Below are positions 1 to 8,711 of a DNA stretch of 64,000 nucleotides, piece by piece (position 1 is the stretch's first letter; each line of letters starts with the position of its first letter). Source of the stretch: JBFWNG01 sp050251195 (GTDB lineage: Bacteria; Bdellovibrionota_B; Oligoflexia; Oligoflexales; Oligoflexaceae). The notes under the pieces were generated by a model. It saw only the letters and a list, made by a program, of their open reading frames with translations, was not told where the DNA came from and made no database searches. A program made the position numbers and the translations under genes. Location: positions 222,986 to 286,985 of the forward strand of contig JBFWNG010000004.1 of NCBI GenBank assembly GCA_050251195.1. Reading direction: 5' to 3'.

Positions 1-202
1 GAGGACATATATTTATGTCTGGGCTTTGCTCTGACACAGCCTCATACATCCGCAAGGCCATCTCGTTGTTGGCGGTGCTCTGGACTTTAGCGATTTCCGC
101 GTCAAATCTCGGGCCCGTACCGCCTTGGGATCCGCAAGCTATTGTAAAGAAAGTAATAAATGCCGTATAGGCCAGTGGGGCAGTGAGTCGTTTGGAATTC
201 AT
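1..202 (-). CDS. Lipoprotein, N-terminal part only (runs off the window)
   Basis: Reading leftwards from an ATG at 202 gives 67 open codons before the window edge. The product starts MNSKRLTAPLAY, has a hydrophobic stretch and a lipobox ending IACG, so it should be cut and lipidated at Cys and held in a membrane. The mature part begins Gly/Ser-rich (GSQGGTGP) and then looks helical. Too little is visible to place it in a family. The 192 bases between this start and the next gene are AT-rich and probably hold the divergent promoters of both genes. Confidence 0.7.
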   Translation of the reverse strand, partial: MNSKRLTAPLAYTAFITFFTIACGSQGGTGPRFDAEIAKVQSTANNEMALRMYEAVSEQSPDINICP

Positions 203-394
203 AGTCTTATAAGTCCAAGTTGGAATTGATCATTTTTACCACTAAAGAAAATCGTAATTATGCCGAAAAACAAAAATAACACTAGTGGGTTCCAAATTAA
301 ATTAATTTTATTTTCGTCGCATCCGGGGCTGGAGATTTTATGAAATGCGCGCTCGTGGTAAAATTAGGTATTACCCAAACAAAAGAGCTAGAAA

Positions 395-1609
395 ATGCGT
401 AAAACAAGTTTGTTACTTTGTTTGTTTTTACTGGTGTCACTAAGCTGTAAGAACAAGAAAGAAAGAATGACGATGAGCGCAGCAAAATCGCAGGCGGTCG
501 AGTCAGCGGGAGTCGTCTTTGGCTTTGATACGAATTGCGCGGGAACACGAGAGCAGGAGTACATTCTTAAGAAAGTAATATCGAAACAGACGATTAAGCT
601 CGAAGAAGACGTGGACACAGAGGATGAAACTCTTAAGCAAGTCGATCTCAAAACCCCTGCAGAACCTCTTAAAACAACCTGGAAACTCGAGAAAGACGCC
701 TACGACATCGCCGTGAGTTTTGATGCGATTGCGAAAAGCAAGGGTACTCCTAAGTGGGGATACGATGCCCTAACGGGTAAAATTGCTTTTACGCCCGGGC
801 CGTATTACGGCGGTAAGGTGACTGTCAGATATTCTGTAAAAGGCATTGTGAGCAAGTACAAGGCTGACGGTCCCAAAGGCGCTAAATTGACGGCGGTATA
901 CAAGGGAGACGAGATAGATGTCGACTGGGACGACAAGAAGATAGACATCGACAGAGACGATGACATGAAACCCGGCGAGACTGTGGAAATAACCTACGAG
1001 TCTGCCACCAAGGACCCTATCGACCTGAAGGGCTACGTGGACGGTACCGTAAAGATTCTGAAAATGCCTAAGACCTGCAAGGAAGAAAACTTTACAATCG
1101 AGGACGGCGGCCTTGTGGTAGGTTGCGACTTTAAGGATGGGGACAACCTCAAGATTTCGTACGCCTCCAATGTTTTCGATAGCGCCACCATTCCTCAAGT
1201 GTATGACGGCTCAGGCGGAACTTGGACTGTGAACGTCAGCGGCCTTGACATTACAAACTTCAAGCAAGAAGGCAATAAATTCACATTTGATCCGCCCATC
1301 AAATCAGGATCTCCTCTTAAAATAACTTTTAAACCGAAGGAAGGAACGTCCACATCCATTCATGGTGCCGAAGCTCTATGCAGCGACGGAACGCCGGCGA
1401 GCGAAAAACAAGCTATCCCAGAAAAAAAGACAGAACCGGAAGAGAAGGATGAGGAAACAAAGACTGAAGAGAAGGACGACGACGATAAAGCCGATGAAGA
1501 TGACAAGGATGACGATAAAGACGATGATAAGGACGATGATAAGGACGATGATAAGGACGACGAGGACGACAAAGACGACGACGACGATAAGGACGAAGAC
1601 GACAAATAA
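395..1609 (+). CDS. Modular lipoprotein with acidic Asp/Lys repeat tail
   Basis: 404 residues. A signal peptide with lipobox SLSC puts it on a membrane. The body (about 40-330) is made of four divergent copies of a beta-rich unit of about 45-60 residues, each ending in a pattern like G..v.ItY (VTVRYS, VEITYE, LKISYA, LKITFK). The last 70 residues are almost only Asp, Glu and Lys, with a DDDK unit repeated and a 12-bp tandem repeat in the DNA near 1500-1560. The next gene is a clear paralogue of the body (both carry a LEED/DETxK motif early and KYKADGP in the middle) but lacks the acidic tail, so the tail is a later addition. An acidic tail could bind cations; that is inference. Function unknown. 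Confidence 0.85.
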   Translation: MRKTSLLLCLFLLVSLSCKNKKERMTMSAAKSQAVESAGVVFGFDTNCAGTREQEYILKKVISKQTIKLEEDVDTEDETLKQVDLKTPAEPLKTTWKLEKDAYDIAVSFDAIAKSKGTPKWGYDALTGKIAFTPGPYYGGKVTVRYSVKGIVSKYKADGPKGAKLTAVYKGDEIDVDWDDKKIDIDRDDDMKPGETVEITYESATKDPIDLKGYVDGTVKILKMPKTCKEENFTIEDGGLVVGCDFKDGDNLKISYASNVFDSATIPQVYDGSGGTWTVNVSGLDITNFKQEGNKFTFDPPIKSGSPLKITFKPKEGTSTSIHGAEALCSDGTPASEKQAIPEKKTEPEEKDEETKTEEKDDDDKADEDDKDDDKDDDKDDDKDDDKDDEDDKDDDDDKDEDDK

Positions 1610-1627
1610 CCCTTCTTGCGAGACGAT

Positions 1628-2710
1628 ATGAGACCAAAATTCCTAGCTCCTGCCGGAGTCTATTTCCTCGTGGTAAGCTGCGTTCCGGCGGTTGGCCCCA
1701 AAGCTAATAACATCAGTTCCTCTGCGGCAAACAAAAATGAGATTGTTTTCTCATTTAATACGGCGTGTCCGTCGGCGAAAGAGCTCACTATGTCAATGAG
1801 CAAAGACGGTGCAATCCAAACAATTACTTTAGAGGAAGATATTGACGAGGAAACAAAGAAGTTCAGTCAGACTGAGAACCTGGCAGCCCCGTTGCAGGCA
1901 ACATGGACAATGGATAAGAACGCGACAGAGGTAACGGCTCGCATAGAAGGAAAAAACGATTACTTTGTTCCCAATCCACCGTTTACTTATGATCCCGCTA
2001 CGGGAAGTATCACGTTTAGCCCACCGCCAGGATATGGGACGACGGCTAAGGTACATTACACGGTAGACCATGGTATCCAGACTAAGTACAAGGCGGACGG
2101 GCCGGAGGACGTTGAGGTCCGAGGCAAATACAACAATAAGGATATTGAGGTCGAATGGAGCGGGTCAAAAATAAAGCTAGATATCGACGAGGACGAAGCA
2201 AAAATAGGCGACAAGGTTTTAATAATCTACAAGATGCCGGAAGGGAAGCGCTACCTGACTCCTCTGCCGGGCTATGTCGAAGGAAGCATTAAACTCGTTA
2301 GTGGAGCCGAATCGTGTGATAGCAGCGATTTTACGGTGAGCAACGGAAGACTTGTTGTTGATTGCACAAAGATGAAAGACAACGAACCATTTACAGTCGG
2401 CTATAGCACCAGCATTTTTAGTTTCGCCAAAATTTCTCAAGTCTACGATCCCGAGAACGGTAACTGGGAAGTTCTCGTCAACGACGCTCCCTTTACTGCT
2501 TTCTCCCGAAAAGGAAGCGATTTTACCTTCGAACCTGCAATCGGAGCCGGCGCTATTGTCAAAATAATCTTTCGTCCTCTAGGACCCAACCCCGGAATCC
2601 AGGGTGCAGACAACTCTTCTTGCTCGGGTGCACCGTCATCGACGGGCCAACCCCCACCCACCGGTCAAACCCAGGGACAAGGACAGCAACCGCAACCCGT
2701 CACCCCATAA
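1628..2710 (+). CDS. Modular lipoprotein, paralogue of the preceding gene
   Basis: 360 residues from the ATG at 1628; a TTG at 1616 in frame would add four codons but makes a worse signal peptide. Lipobox FLVVSC. It aligns along its length with the product of the gene 18 bases upstream: the same opening strand, the shared TKYKADGP segment, the same SQVYD segment and the same final module ending in KIIFRP. The C-terminus is a Pro/Gln/Gly-rich tail instead of the Asp/Lys tail. The two genes form a tandem duplication and probably one transcript. The final module also resembles the C-terminal domains of the two vWA lipoproteins at 16691 and 54660. No enzyme motif is visible; a surface or binding role is a guess. 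Confidence 0.85.
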   Translation: MRPKFLAPAGVYFLVVSCVPAVGPKANNISSSAANKNEIVFSFNTACPSAKELTMSMSKDGAIQTITLEEDIDEETKKFSQTENLAAPLQATWTMDKNATEVTARIEGKNDYFVPNPPFTYDPATGSITFSPPPGYGTTAKVHYTVDHGIQTKYKADGPEDVEVRGKYNNKDIEVEWSGSKIKLDIDEDEAKIGDKVLIIYKMPEGKRYLTPLPGYVEGSIKLVSGAESCDSSDFTVSNGRLVVDCTKMKDNEPFTVGYSTSIFSFAKISQVYDPENGNWEVLVNDAPFTAFSRKGSDFTFEPAIGAGAIVKIIFRPLGPNPGIQGADNSSCSGAPSSTGQPPPTGQTQGQGQQPQPVTP

Positions 2711-2740
2711 CCACCGCCGACCTAACAACCACCAACATTC

Positions 2741-3110
2741 TTGGGCGTTCGACTGTCCCCACAATCAATTTTGGGACACCCACATGTCCCCAAAATCCTT
2801 TCTTGGGCGTTCGACTGTCCCCACAATTCAAGGTGCAGTGCGTAAAATTGTTGGAAATTTTGGCGATCAACGGTCATACACCCTTTTTCCTTTCTGACTC
2901 CGATTCTGGAAAATGCGCAACAGTCCGAGAGAAGCCGCCAAATTTTTAGAAAACTAGCGACTGCCTAGATCGTATGAACGTTCGAACATACTGAAATTAT
3001 TAGAATTGAAATAAGGGGACAGTCGAACGCCCAATAATTGACTAGAGTTGAAATAAGGGGACAGTCGAACGCCCAATAATTGATTTTGGGGACAGGTGGG
3101 TGGTTCGAAA
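2741..3110. repeat. Inverted-repeat element (REP/RAYT-like remnant)
   Basis: Two forward copies of TTGGGCGTTCGACTGTCCCC lie at 2741-2760 and 2803-2822, and two exact reverse-complement copies at 3015-3034 and 3057-3076. Between the left pair is CCCACATGTCCCCAAAATC, matched in inverted form near 3084-3104 with one change, so the two ends are a composite inverted repeat about 100 bp long each. The same 20-mer recurs three times at 24141-24226. This arrangement is typical of REP-like repeats moved by IS200-like (RAYT) transposases; that assignment is inference because no intact transposase is present. The whole gene-free stretch 2711-3128 is taken up by this element and the decayed coding remnant inside it. 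Confidence 0.75.
2826..3014 (+). pseudogene. Decayed coding remnant inside the inverted-repeat element
   Basis: Reading 2920-3014 gives SPREAAKFLEN, a stop, then RLPRSYERSNILKLLELK and a final TAA. This looks like a real protein C-terminus with one internal stop. Just upstream, other frames give FLTPILENAQ and VGNFGDQRSYTLFPF, as if one or two frameshifts separate them. The last TAA (3012-3014) touches the first inverted repeat copy at 3015, so the lost gene ended exactly at the repeat, as expected for a gene carried by the element. I cannot name the family; an element-encoded transposase C-terminus is a guess. Confidence 0.4.
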
Positions 3111-3128
3111 TTGGCCGGTCCGAATTGG

Positions 3129-4352
3129 TTAGGCGGCTCGGATTCTTGTTCGGAATTCGAAGTGTCGTCGGAATTGATCGATGCTTTTTTCGGTCAGTTG
3201 ATCGCTGCCGATGGCGAACAATAAAACTTCTTCGCGATAGCTTCTTACATTCACATACCCTAATTCGAGCATGTTCTTTGGGGAGCTGGAGAGGGTTTTA
3301 ACGAAGGCTTCCGTCATGATGATGTTTGATCCGGGAAGGAGGTGTGACATCTTTTCTATGCGGTGTAAAAGGTCGATGTCCTGAGAGGTAGTGTCGAAGG
3401 ATTTTTGCGATACGATACCCCGTGGAGTATTTAATTGCACAGTGTGGACGTCGACCTGTGTCTCTTTAGCTAGATGGAGAGCTATACCACACTCAATGTT
3501 GACCTTACCGACTTCTGAAAGACTTCTTAGAGAAACGCGAAATTCTCTTGCCGCAGCAAGAGCGGCGTCTGCCGGATTGGTCATTATGTCGACCAAACCG
3601 AAATGCGCATATGCGGAGTCGCCAGCGTGGGACTCTCGCCAGCCGCCGTTACGAATAATCGACTCGGAAAACCTCTGTATAACGAGAGATCGGAGAGGTC
3701 GGTTTGCAATCGAAAGATCATGGATTTCGCTGCTTCCGATAATATCGAACGTGATCCCGACGATATCTTTTTTGATCGGAAATTGAATGTTCTTGTCCCG
3801 TAGCGCCCAAAGAACAAACGGAGGAGCCCAACACTCTAGTTCTGCCCGCAACTCCTTCTCTTGCCGTGCGGTATCTTCGAGTTGCGCCTTTATTTCGTAA
3901 AGGCTTCGCGTCTTTTCCTGAAGTTCGTTTTTCTGAACTTCAAGTTCGCGGTAGAGTTTTTCCTTTTCGTTGATCGCTCTATAGAAATCGATAGCTCTCT
4001 TTAAAGATGCCTCGATCTCACTTTGATCCCATGGCTTACGAATATAGTCAAAAACCTGAGCCTTTCGAACGGATTCAATGATCAAATCTTCGTCGGAATA
4101 TCCCGTTACAATGATTCGTACGCTCGTGGGCGACAATTTGCGCCCCAGCTCTAGGAATTCCACACCGGGCATACCGGGCATCCGTTGATCCGAGATGACA
4201 ACCCATGGATTTAGCTTTGCAATATCTTGCAAAGCCTTTAACGGCGAGTCGAAGGTAAAGACCTGCCATTCGCTGGGAAGACTTGCCTCGAAGATAGTCA
4301 GGTTATGCGGCTGATCGTCAACATATATGATAATTGGTTTCGTGTTTGTCAT
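3129..4352 (-). CDS. Response regulator with C-terminal nucleotide-cyclase-like domain
   Basis: 407 residues: CheY-type receiver (about 6-125, acidic pair VDD, phospho-Asp55 in ISDQRMPG, Lys106 in RKPW), a coiled coil (about 125-172), then a class III adenylate/guanylate cyclase-like domain (about 195-385). The two metal-binding Asp of that family appear to be present (Asp203 in TFDIIGSS, Asp245 in AGDSAYAHFG), but the second motif is loose and I cannot confirm the base-selecting and transition-state residues, so activity is uncertain. The start overlaps the stop of the kinase gene by four bases (ATGA), so the two are translationally coupled and the kinase is its likely partner. If active, output would be cAMP or cGMP. 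The stop lies about 20 bases from the inverted-repeat element. Confidence 0.88.
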   Translation of the reverse strand: MTNTKPIIIYVDDQPHNLTIFEASLPSEWQVFTFDSPLKALQDIAKLNPWVVISDQRMPGMPGVEFLELGRKLSPTSVRIIVTGYSDEDLIIESVRKAQVFDYIRKPWDQSEIEASLKRAIDFYRAINEKEKLYRELEVQKNELQEKTRSLYEIKAQLEDTARQEKELRAELECWAPPFVLWALRDKNIQFPIKKDIVGITFDIIGSSEIHDLSIANRPLRSLVIQRFSESIIRNGGWRESHAGDSAYAHFGLVDIMTNPADAALAAAREFRVSLRSLSEVGKVNIECGIALHLAKETQVDVHTVQLNTPRGIVSQKSFDTTSQDIDLLHRIEKMSHLLPGSNIIMTEAFVKTLSSSPKNMLELGYVNVRSYREEVLLFAIGSDQLTEKSIDQFRRHFEFRTRIRAA

Positions 4353-6220
4353 GCAGCCTCCTCAACAGTACTGTCGAAGACGGGCAGCGTGATATGGAAG
4401 CTTGTGCCTGCACCTTCCTTGGATTCAACAAGGATGTTGCCTTTATGCCTATCGATCTCCATCTTTACAATATGGAGGCCAATTCCAGTGCCAGAACCAA
4501 CGGCTTTGGTGGTGAAGAACGGATCAAAGATTCTTTCCATGTCTCCAGACTTGATTCCGGTTCCTGTGTCGGCTACGGTTACTTGCAGTTTGTTGTCTCG
4601 CGTCTTTGCGCTAATAGTAAGCTTGCCGCCCTTGGGCATGGCGTCGATCGCATTGCTGATCAAATTCATGAAAACTTGGTTGAGTCCAACGACGCTTCCA
4701 TAGACCTGCGCCTTTTGCTCTATTCTTAGATCGATTTCGATATCCTTTTGCAGCTTACTGCGAATGATTGTAAGAACGCCGCCGAGTAGCTTTTCAAGCT
4801 CGACGTGATTAAATTTCGCCTGATTCATTCCAGAATAACTGCGCAGACTCTTGATGATTTCAAAAGTCAGCTGCAAGCCTTCCGTCATGACATTCAGAAG
4901 CTTTTCCGCTTTCTTTTGATCTTCAAACTCTTTACTCAACATTATTTTTCTAAGTGCCGGTAAGGCCCCGTTGACATAGTTCAACGAGTTGTTGATCTCG
5001 TGCGCTATTCCCGCGGACAGAGTTCCCAACGATGCAAGCTTAGCATTCTGGATCAATTCAGCTTGGGTGTTCTTCAGCGTCGCCATCGCTTTTTCAAGCT
5101 CGGCACTTTGGGTCTGAAGCTCTTGGGTTTTCCTATTTACTTCGATCTCAAGGTTGTGCTGTAGGTAGTCCCGTTCCTTGTAAGTCTGAATAATGGAATC
5201 ATTGACGGAAAGCGCCAAGAACAAGAATCCACCCACCATCCCAATCGGGAAGAGGGGAATGGTCGCCGCGACGCCCGACACAAGCAGCATGTCGTTAATG
5301 GAGGAAATGGCGAAGAAGCCCAAGCTTAGTATCGGCAAAAGAAAACTAGAACCCCCGCTACCCTTCGTAAGAAGCGTAAACACCGCCATGCCAATCACCG
5401 CGAAGGTAAGTCCGAACGGCAAGCTCGTCCCGAACTGTACTGCGTTGACTGAATTTCCCGCAAAAATCACCAGACAAGCAACGAGGTTGACGCTCAGATA
5501 TATCCGATGCATCAAGCGGCTTATCAGATTTTGTTTGTGTATAACGTAAAAGAAAAGCGCAGCACCGATCCATAGACTGGCGTCTGAAATCTTGTGCGTC
5601 GTCAGCATATCAAACGGGAGTCCGAAAGACGGAGCTACTGAACTTACGAAATAGAAAGCAAAGAACACACAGGCTAGTGGCAAACCAATGGCCAACGAGA
5701 GAGATACTTTTCGCCAGAAAATAAGCGCACCAAAGACAGCCATAAAAAGCAGACTGGCCCCTGCAGCAATGTGAAGGGTTTCCCCAAAGAACTTAGTTGC
5801 AGGATAGCCGTCCGTTAACCTAGGAAAGTAATGAAATCTCGCAAAGTAAAGGCTATTGGTATATGCCTTCCAAACAAGCGTTTTCCCACCCACAAAGTTC
5901 TCACACGAGAAAAGAGGTACTCCGTAGAAGGGGACTGGTTTCGCAAAGTCGGGGCTTCCGTGGGAGTTAATTTTAGATTCATCAATATAGATTTGATGTG
6001 CACCCTGTATGACGTTGGGAAATTCTATCGAGTTCTGAGGATTTTTCTGACAAGCCTCGATCATCGCTGTTGAATGAGCTTCAAACTTGTAGAGGCCACC
6101 TTCTTCAACCCAAGGCGACGTTACAGTCCACACCGCAGGATCATAGGCAGGAATCTGCTCTACCCCGAGCATGTTGCTCAGGGTCATAAGAAATCCGATT
6201 GCTATAGAGTCGAGTGTCAA
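4349..6220 (-). CDS. Membrane sensor histidine kinase (7TMR-DISM-like)
   Basis: 623 residues from a TTG preceded by AGGAATTAAC; an ATG 30 bases further in would cut into the N-terminal helix. About 170 residues of probable periplasmic domain are followed by seven or so membrane helices (about 150-360), a coiled coil, HisKA (LSAGIAHEINNSL, His near 405) and a HATPase domain with N-box NLISNAIDAMP and G boxes VADTGTGI and GSGTGIGL. All catalytic motifs look intact. It lies 13 bases after the PilZ/alpha-oxoamine-synthase fusion and overlaps the receiver-cyclase gene, so the three are one operon. The layout suggests it senses something related to the enzyme's product and signals to the receiver-cyclase; that link is inferred from order only. 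Confidence 0.9.
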   Translation of the reverse strand: MTLDSIAIGFLMTLSNMLGVEQIPAYDPAVWTVTSPWVEEGGLYKFEAHSTAMIEACQKNPQNSIEFPNVIQGAHQIYIDESKINSHGSPDFAKPVPFYGVPLFSCENFVGGKTLVWKAYTNSLYFARFHYFPRLTDGYPATKFFGETLHIAAGASLLFMAVFGALIFWRKVSLSLAIGLPLACVFFAFYFVSSVAPSFGLPFDMLTTHKISDASLWIGAALFFYVIHKQNLISRLMHRIYLSVNLVACLVIFAGNSVNAVQFGTSLPFGLTFAVIGMAVFTLLTKGSGGSSFLLPILSLGFFAISSINDMLLVSGVAATIPLFPIGMVGGFLFLALSVNDSIIQTYKERDYLQHNLEIEVNRKTQELQTQSAELEKAMATLKNTQAELIQNAKLASLGTLSAGIAHEINNSLNYVNGALPALRKIMLSKEFEDQKKAEKLLNVMTEGLQLTFEIIKSLRSYSGMNQAKFNHVELEKLLGGVLTIIRSKLQKDIEIDLRIEQKAQVYGSVVGLNQVFMNLISNAIDAMPKGGKLTISAKTRDNKLQVTVADTGTGIKSGDMERIFDPFFTTKAVGSGTGIGLHIVKMEIDRHKGNILVESKEGAGTSFHITLPVFDSTVEEAA

Positions 6221-6233
6221 AGTTAATTCCTGT

Positions 6234-7964
6234 CTAGGCAGATTTTTGTTGTTTTGCTACCAACCTAATGCCATTTTCGTCGGCAGATTCTTTCTTGCCG
6301 TCTTCCAATTGAGCCGGTACAAAGTTCGCCTTTTCCATCGCCTTTTCCAAACTGTTCAATGCATAGTCTAGATCCGACTGTGTATGAGTGGCCATAATCG
6401 TAAAACGGAAACGACTCGCATTGCGGCTCACAGCCGGATAAACGATCGGCGGAACGAAAACACCAGCCTCTAAGAGCACTTGGTTCATCAGGCCAACCTT
6501 TGCCTCGTCGCCAATCACTATAGGAATAATGCCGCTTTCGTGATTCGGGTCGAGTTTGAAACCGAGGTTTCGCGCACCCTCTACGAAATGGCGAATATTG
6601 TTCTTGAGCGAACGAAAGATTTCCTTATCGTCCAGAAAGAGTTTAATAGCCGCCAGGGCTCCGGCCGCGGCTGCGGGAGGAAAGTACGACGAAAAGATGA
6701 ACGGCCTAGAGAAATGGTGAATCCAATCGATAACTTCTTTTGACGATGCAACGAAGGCTCCGATTGACCCGAATGATTTGGACAGGGTTCCCATGATTAT
6801 ATCAACGTCGTTGAACATGTCGTGCTTTTCACAAATTCCGAGGCCATTTTCTCCGACGACTCCAAGGGAGTGAGCTTCGTCGATGTACAAACGGGCATTG
6901 TGTTGTTTCTTGGTTTTAACAATTCCAGGAAGAGAACATAGATCTCCGTCCATCGAAAATACGCCCTCTGTCACGACGAGCGCACCAGCGGCTTCCCCTC
7001 TAAATTTCTCCAGAGTACGGTCCAAGTGTTCGATCGAGTTGTGCTTGAAATATCGAGTCGTCGCTTTGCAAGTGTTGAGACCGTCATGAAGCGAAGCATG
7101 AGAAATAAGGTCCGCCACCACAAGGTCTTGTTCGCTCGTAAGAGCCGCCATTGCTCCTAAATTGGCAGTAAAACCGGTATTAAATAGGAGAGCCTTTTCT
7201 TTTTTAAGCATTCGGGCGATGATTTCGGCCAACTCTTCATGAATGTCCGTAAGCCCGGATACGACAGGTGATCCAGTAGATCCCAAACCATATTTGTCGA
7301 TCGCTTGTTTTGCAGCGTCTAAAACTTTGGGATGAGATGCCATGCCAAGGTAGTCGTTCGAACCCATCACGATGTAGTCGTTGCGTGTTTGCTTGCGGCG
7401 CCGTTGCAAGTTGAATCGCACGCCTTTCGATGCTGTTCGAACGTTGTGGTAAAGATACTGCGGTGCCTTTTTCCATTCATTGAATAGGATGGCAAATTGA
7501 TTGCACCGGGCAAGAAGGTCGACGTTGGATTGTTCCGCCTCGACAAAGTTAGCAAGATTGAACTTCTCGGGACTAATTTCAAAACCCCAAGGAGCGACTC
7601 CGCTATGGGGATCGTAGTCAACATAGTGGCTCAATGCTCCATCGATAGGAAGCTTCTTATCGACGGTGGACATACCGAGATAAACTTCCTTTTCGCCTTG
7701 CTTCACGGTCCGAAGGACGGTTCGCCCCAGAAATATTTCTTTATCGCCGACAACTATTTTGGCGCTCGGCATGATCTCTCCCGGCTCCAAACCTTCGCTT
7801 TTCGGAAGCTGCCCTTTCAGATAACCGCCGATGCCCGACAAAGAACAGTTGTCTACGGCAACCCGAAATTGACTGCCGGTTGGCGAATCAAAAACAAAGA
7901 ATACTTCTTTGTCCTTGGTGACCTTAAATCTCTTTTGACGAATAGCTTGACTCAGTCCTGACAT
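6234..7964 (-). CDS. PilZ domain fused to alpha-oxoamine synthase (SPT/KBL/BioF/CqsA family)
   Basis: 576 residues. About 1-115 resembles PilZ, the c-di-GMP-binding fold: NCSLSG at 39-44 fits the (D/N)xSxxG motif, while the upstream Arg motif is imperfect (RQKR at 9-12). About 150-555 is a full PLP enzyme of the alpha-oxoamine synthase family: GSNDYLGM, STGSPVVSG, the PLP-stacking His289 in SHASLHDG, IDEAHSLG at 361-368, and PLP-lysine 396 in GTLSKSFGS. Family members join an acyl-CoA to an amino acid with loss of CO2: serine palmitoyltransferase, 2-amino-3-ketobutyrate ligase, BioF, or the autoinducer synthases CqsA/LqsA. No bio, tdh or sphingolipid genes are nearby; a kinase and a receiver-cyclase follow in the operon. 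Start: ATG after GGGGGTATCC. The usual stand-alone enzyme is about 390-400 residues, so the N-terminal domain is a real addition. Confidence 0.88.
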   Translation of the reverse strand: MSGLSQAIRQKRFKVTKDKEVFFVFDSPTGSQFRVAVDNCSLSGIGGYLKGQLPKSEGLEPGEIMPSAKIVVGDKEIFLGRTVLRTVKQGEKEVYLGMSTVDKKLPIDGALSHYVDYDPHSGVAPWGFEISPEKFNLANFVEAEQSNVDLLARCNQFAILFNEWKKAPQYLYHNVRTASKGVRFNLQRRRKQTRNDYIVMGSNDYLGMASHPKVLDAAKQAIDKYGLGSTGSPVVSGLTDIHEELAEIIARMLKKEKALLFNTGFTANLGAMAALTSEQDLVVADLISHASLHDGLNTCKATTRYFKHNSIEHLDRTLEKFRGEAAGALVVTEGVFSMDGDLCSLPGIVKTKKQHNARLYIDEAHSLGVVGENGLGICEKHDMFNDVDIIMGTLSKSFGSIGAFVASSKEVIDWIHHFSRPFIFSSYFPPAAAAGALAAIKLFLDDKEIFRSLKNNIRHFVEGARNLGFKLDPNHESGIIPIVIGDEAKVGLMNQVLLEAGVFVPPIVYPAVSRNASRFRFTIMATHTQSDLDYALNSLEKAMEKANFVPAQLEDGKKESADENGIRLVAKQQKSA

Positions 7965-8166
7965 GGATACCCCCGACAGTCTTCATATTGGTTTTCGTAA
8001 AGGTTACGAAATCCTTTAGACGAAATCGTTGACTGCCAAGGCATCTCCCTATTTCTTCAAAAATTCACAGAACTGTATCTCGTTGTAATAAGGTGAATTT
8101 CCAAGGATTCGTCAAGAAACTTGGTGTTTGTCCGAAACGCCCTTGCGGACTTTAGAGGAGCCTCCC

Positions 8167-8637
8167 GTGGAACAATTACCTCATAATTCCTTGGACTCAA
8201 TTTTGGCAATGCTCAAGCTCATGGATCAAAGCTTGGAGGTTAAGGAATATGATAAAAAACTTACCGAACCAAAAGCAACCCCAGGAAGCGACCTTCCGGC
8301 GATGAAACCGAGCACCATTAAAAGGTCGGCGGTGACTCCCCAAGTGAAGTCTATCCTGAAGTTCAAGAAGCCGAGGGTTACCCTAAGATTTCCGTTTCGA
8401 GCAAAGGTCGTTCTTCACAAAAACGGCAAATACGTCATGGGGCAAGCGCAGAACATTTCAAAGTCTGGAATTTTTGTATCGGCAAGCCAACAAATATTCG
8501 GCGAAAACGAAGTCGTTCGCCTCTACATAAAGCCCTTTGGCACGTCAAAGTATTATAAATCGATCGCTAGAGTTATCAGGCTAGGAAGTACTCCTACACA
8601 AGGGTACGGCCTGCGTTTTATTCCTCCTGCTGCCTAA
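8167..8637 (+). CDS. PilZ domain protein
   Basis: 156 residues from GTG 8167, chosen because AGAGGAG lies six bases before it; a TTG at 8128 in frame has no such site. The first 70 residues are low in structure. The C-terminal 85 residues are a PilZ domain with both c-di-GMP motifs: RFPFR (RxxxR) and NISKSG (NxSxxG), so binding is likely. It is divergent from the PilZ/oxoamine-synthase fusion gene, with 202 bases between the two starts that may hold both promoters. It likely acts as a c-di-GMP receptor; the target is not visible. A strong terminator follows. Confidence 0.85.
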   Translation: MEQLPHNSLDSILAMLKLMDQSLEVKEYDKKLTEPKATPGSDLPAMKPSTIKRSAVTPQVKSILKFKKPRVTLRFPFRAKVVLHKNGKYVMGQAQNISKSGIFVSASQQIFGENEVVRLYIKPFGTSKYYKSIARVIRLGSTPTQGYGLRFIPPAA

Positions 8638-8661
8638 TTTTTTCTAGGTTTTTGGCAAATA

Positions 8662-8700
8662 GAAAGAGTCCCAAGCGCTTGCGCCTGGGACTCTTTTTTT
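8662..8700. terminator. Intrinsic terminator, probably bidirectional
   Basis: AGAGTCCCA and TGGGACTCT form a nine-pair stem around a 12-base loop, followed by seven T on the plus strand and preceded by an A-rich stretch. It sits between the convergent PilZ and glnII genes and could end both. Confidence 0.85.
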
Positions 8701-8711
8701 GGCGGAAAAAA

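Noticed and set aside
770..1198. Reverse open frame inside the 395 lipoprotein
   Set aside because: Shadow of a well-supported lipoprotein gene; no start signal.
6234..7964. bioF (biotin synthesis) as the name of the oxoamine synthase
   Set aside because: No other bio gene nearby, an added PilZ-like domain, and a signalling operon; the exact activity cannot be set from sequence, so no symbol is given.
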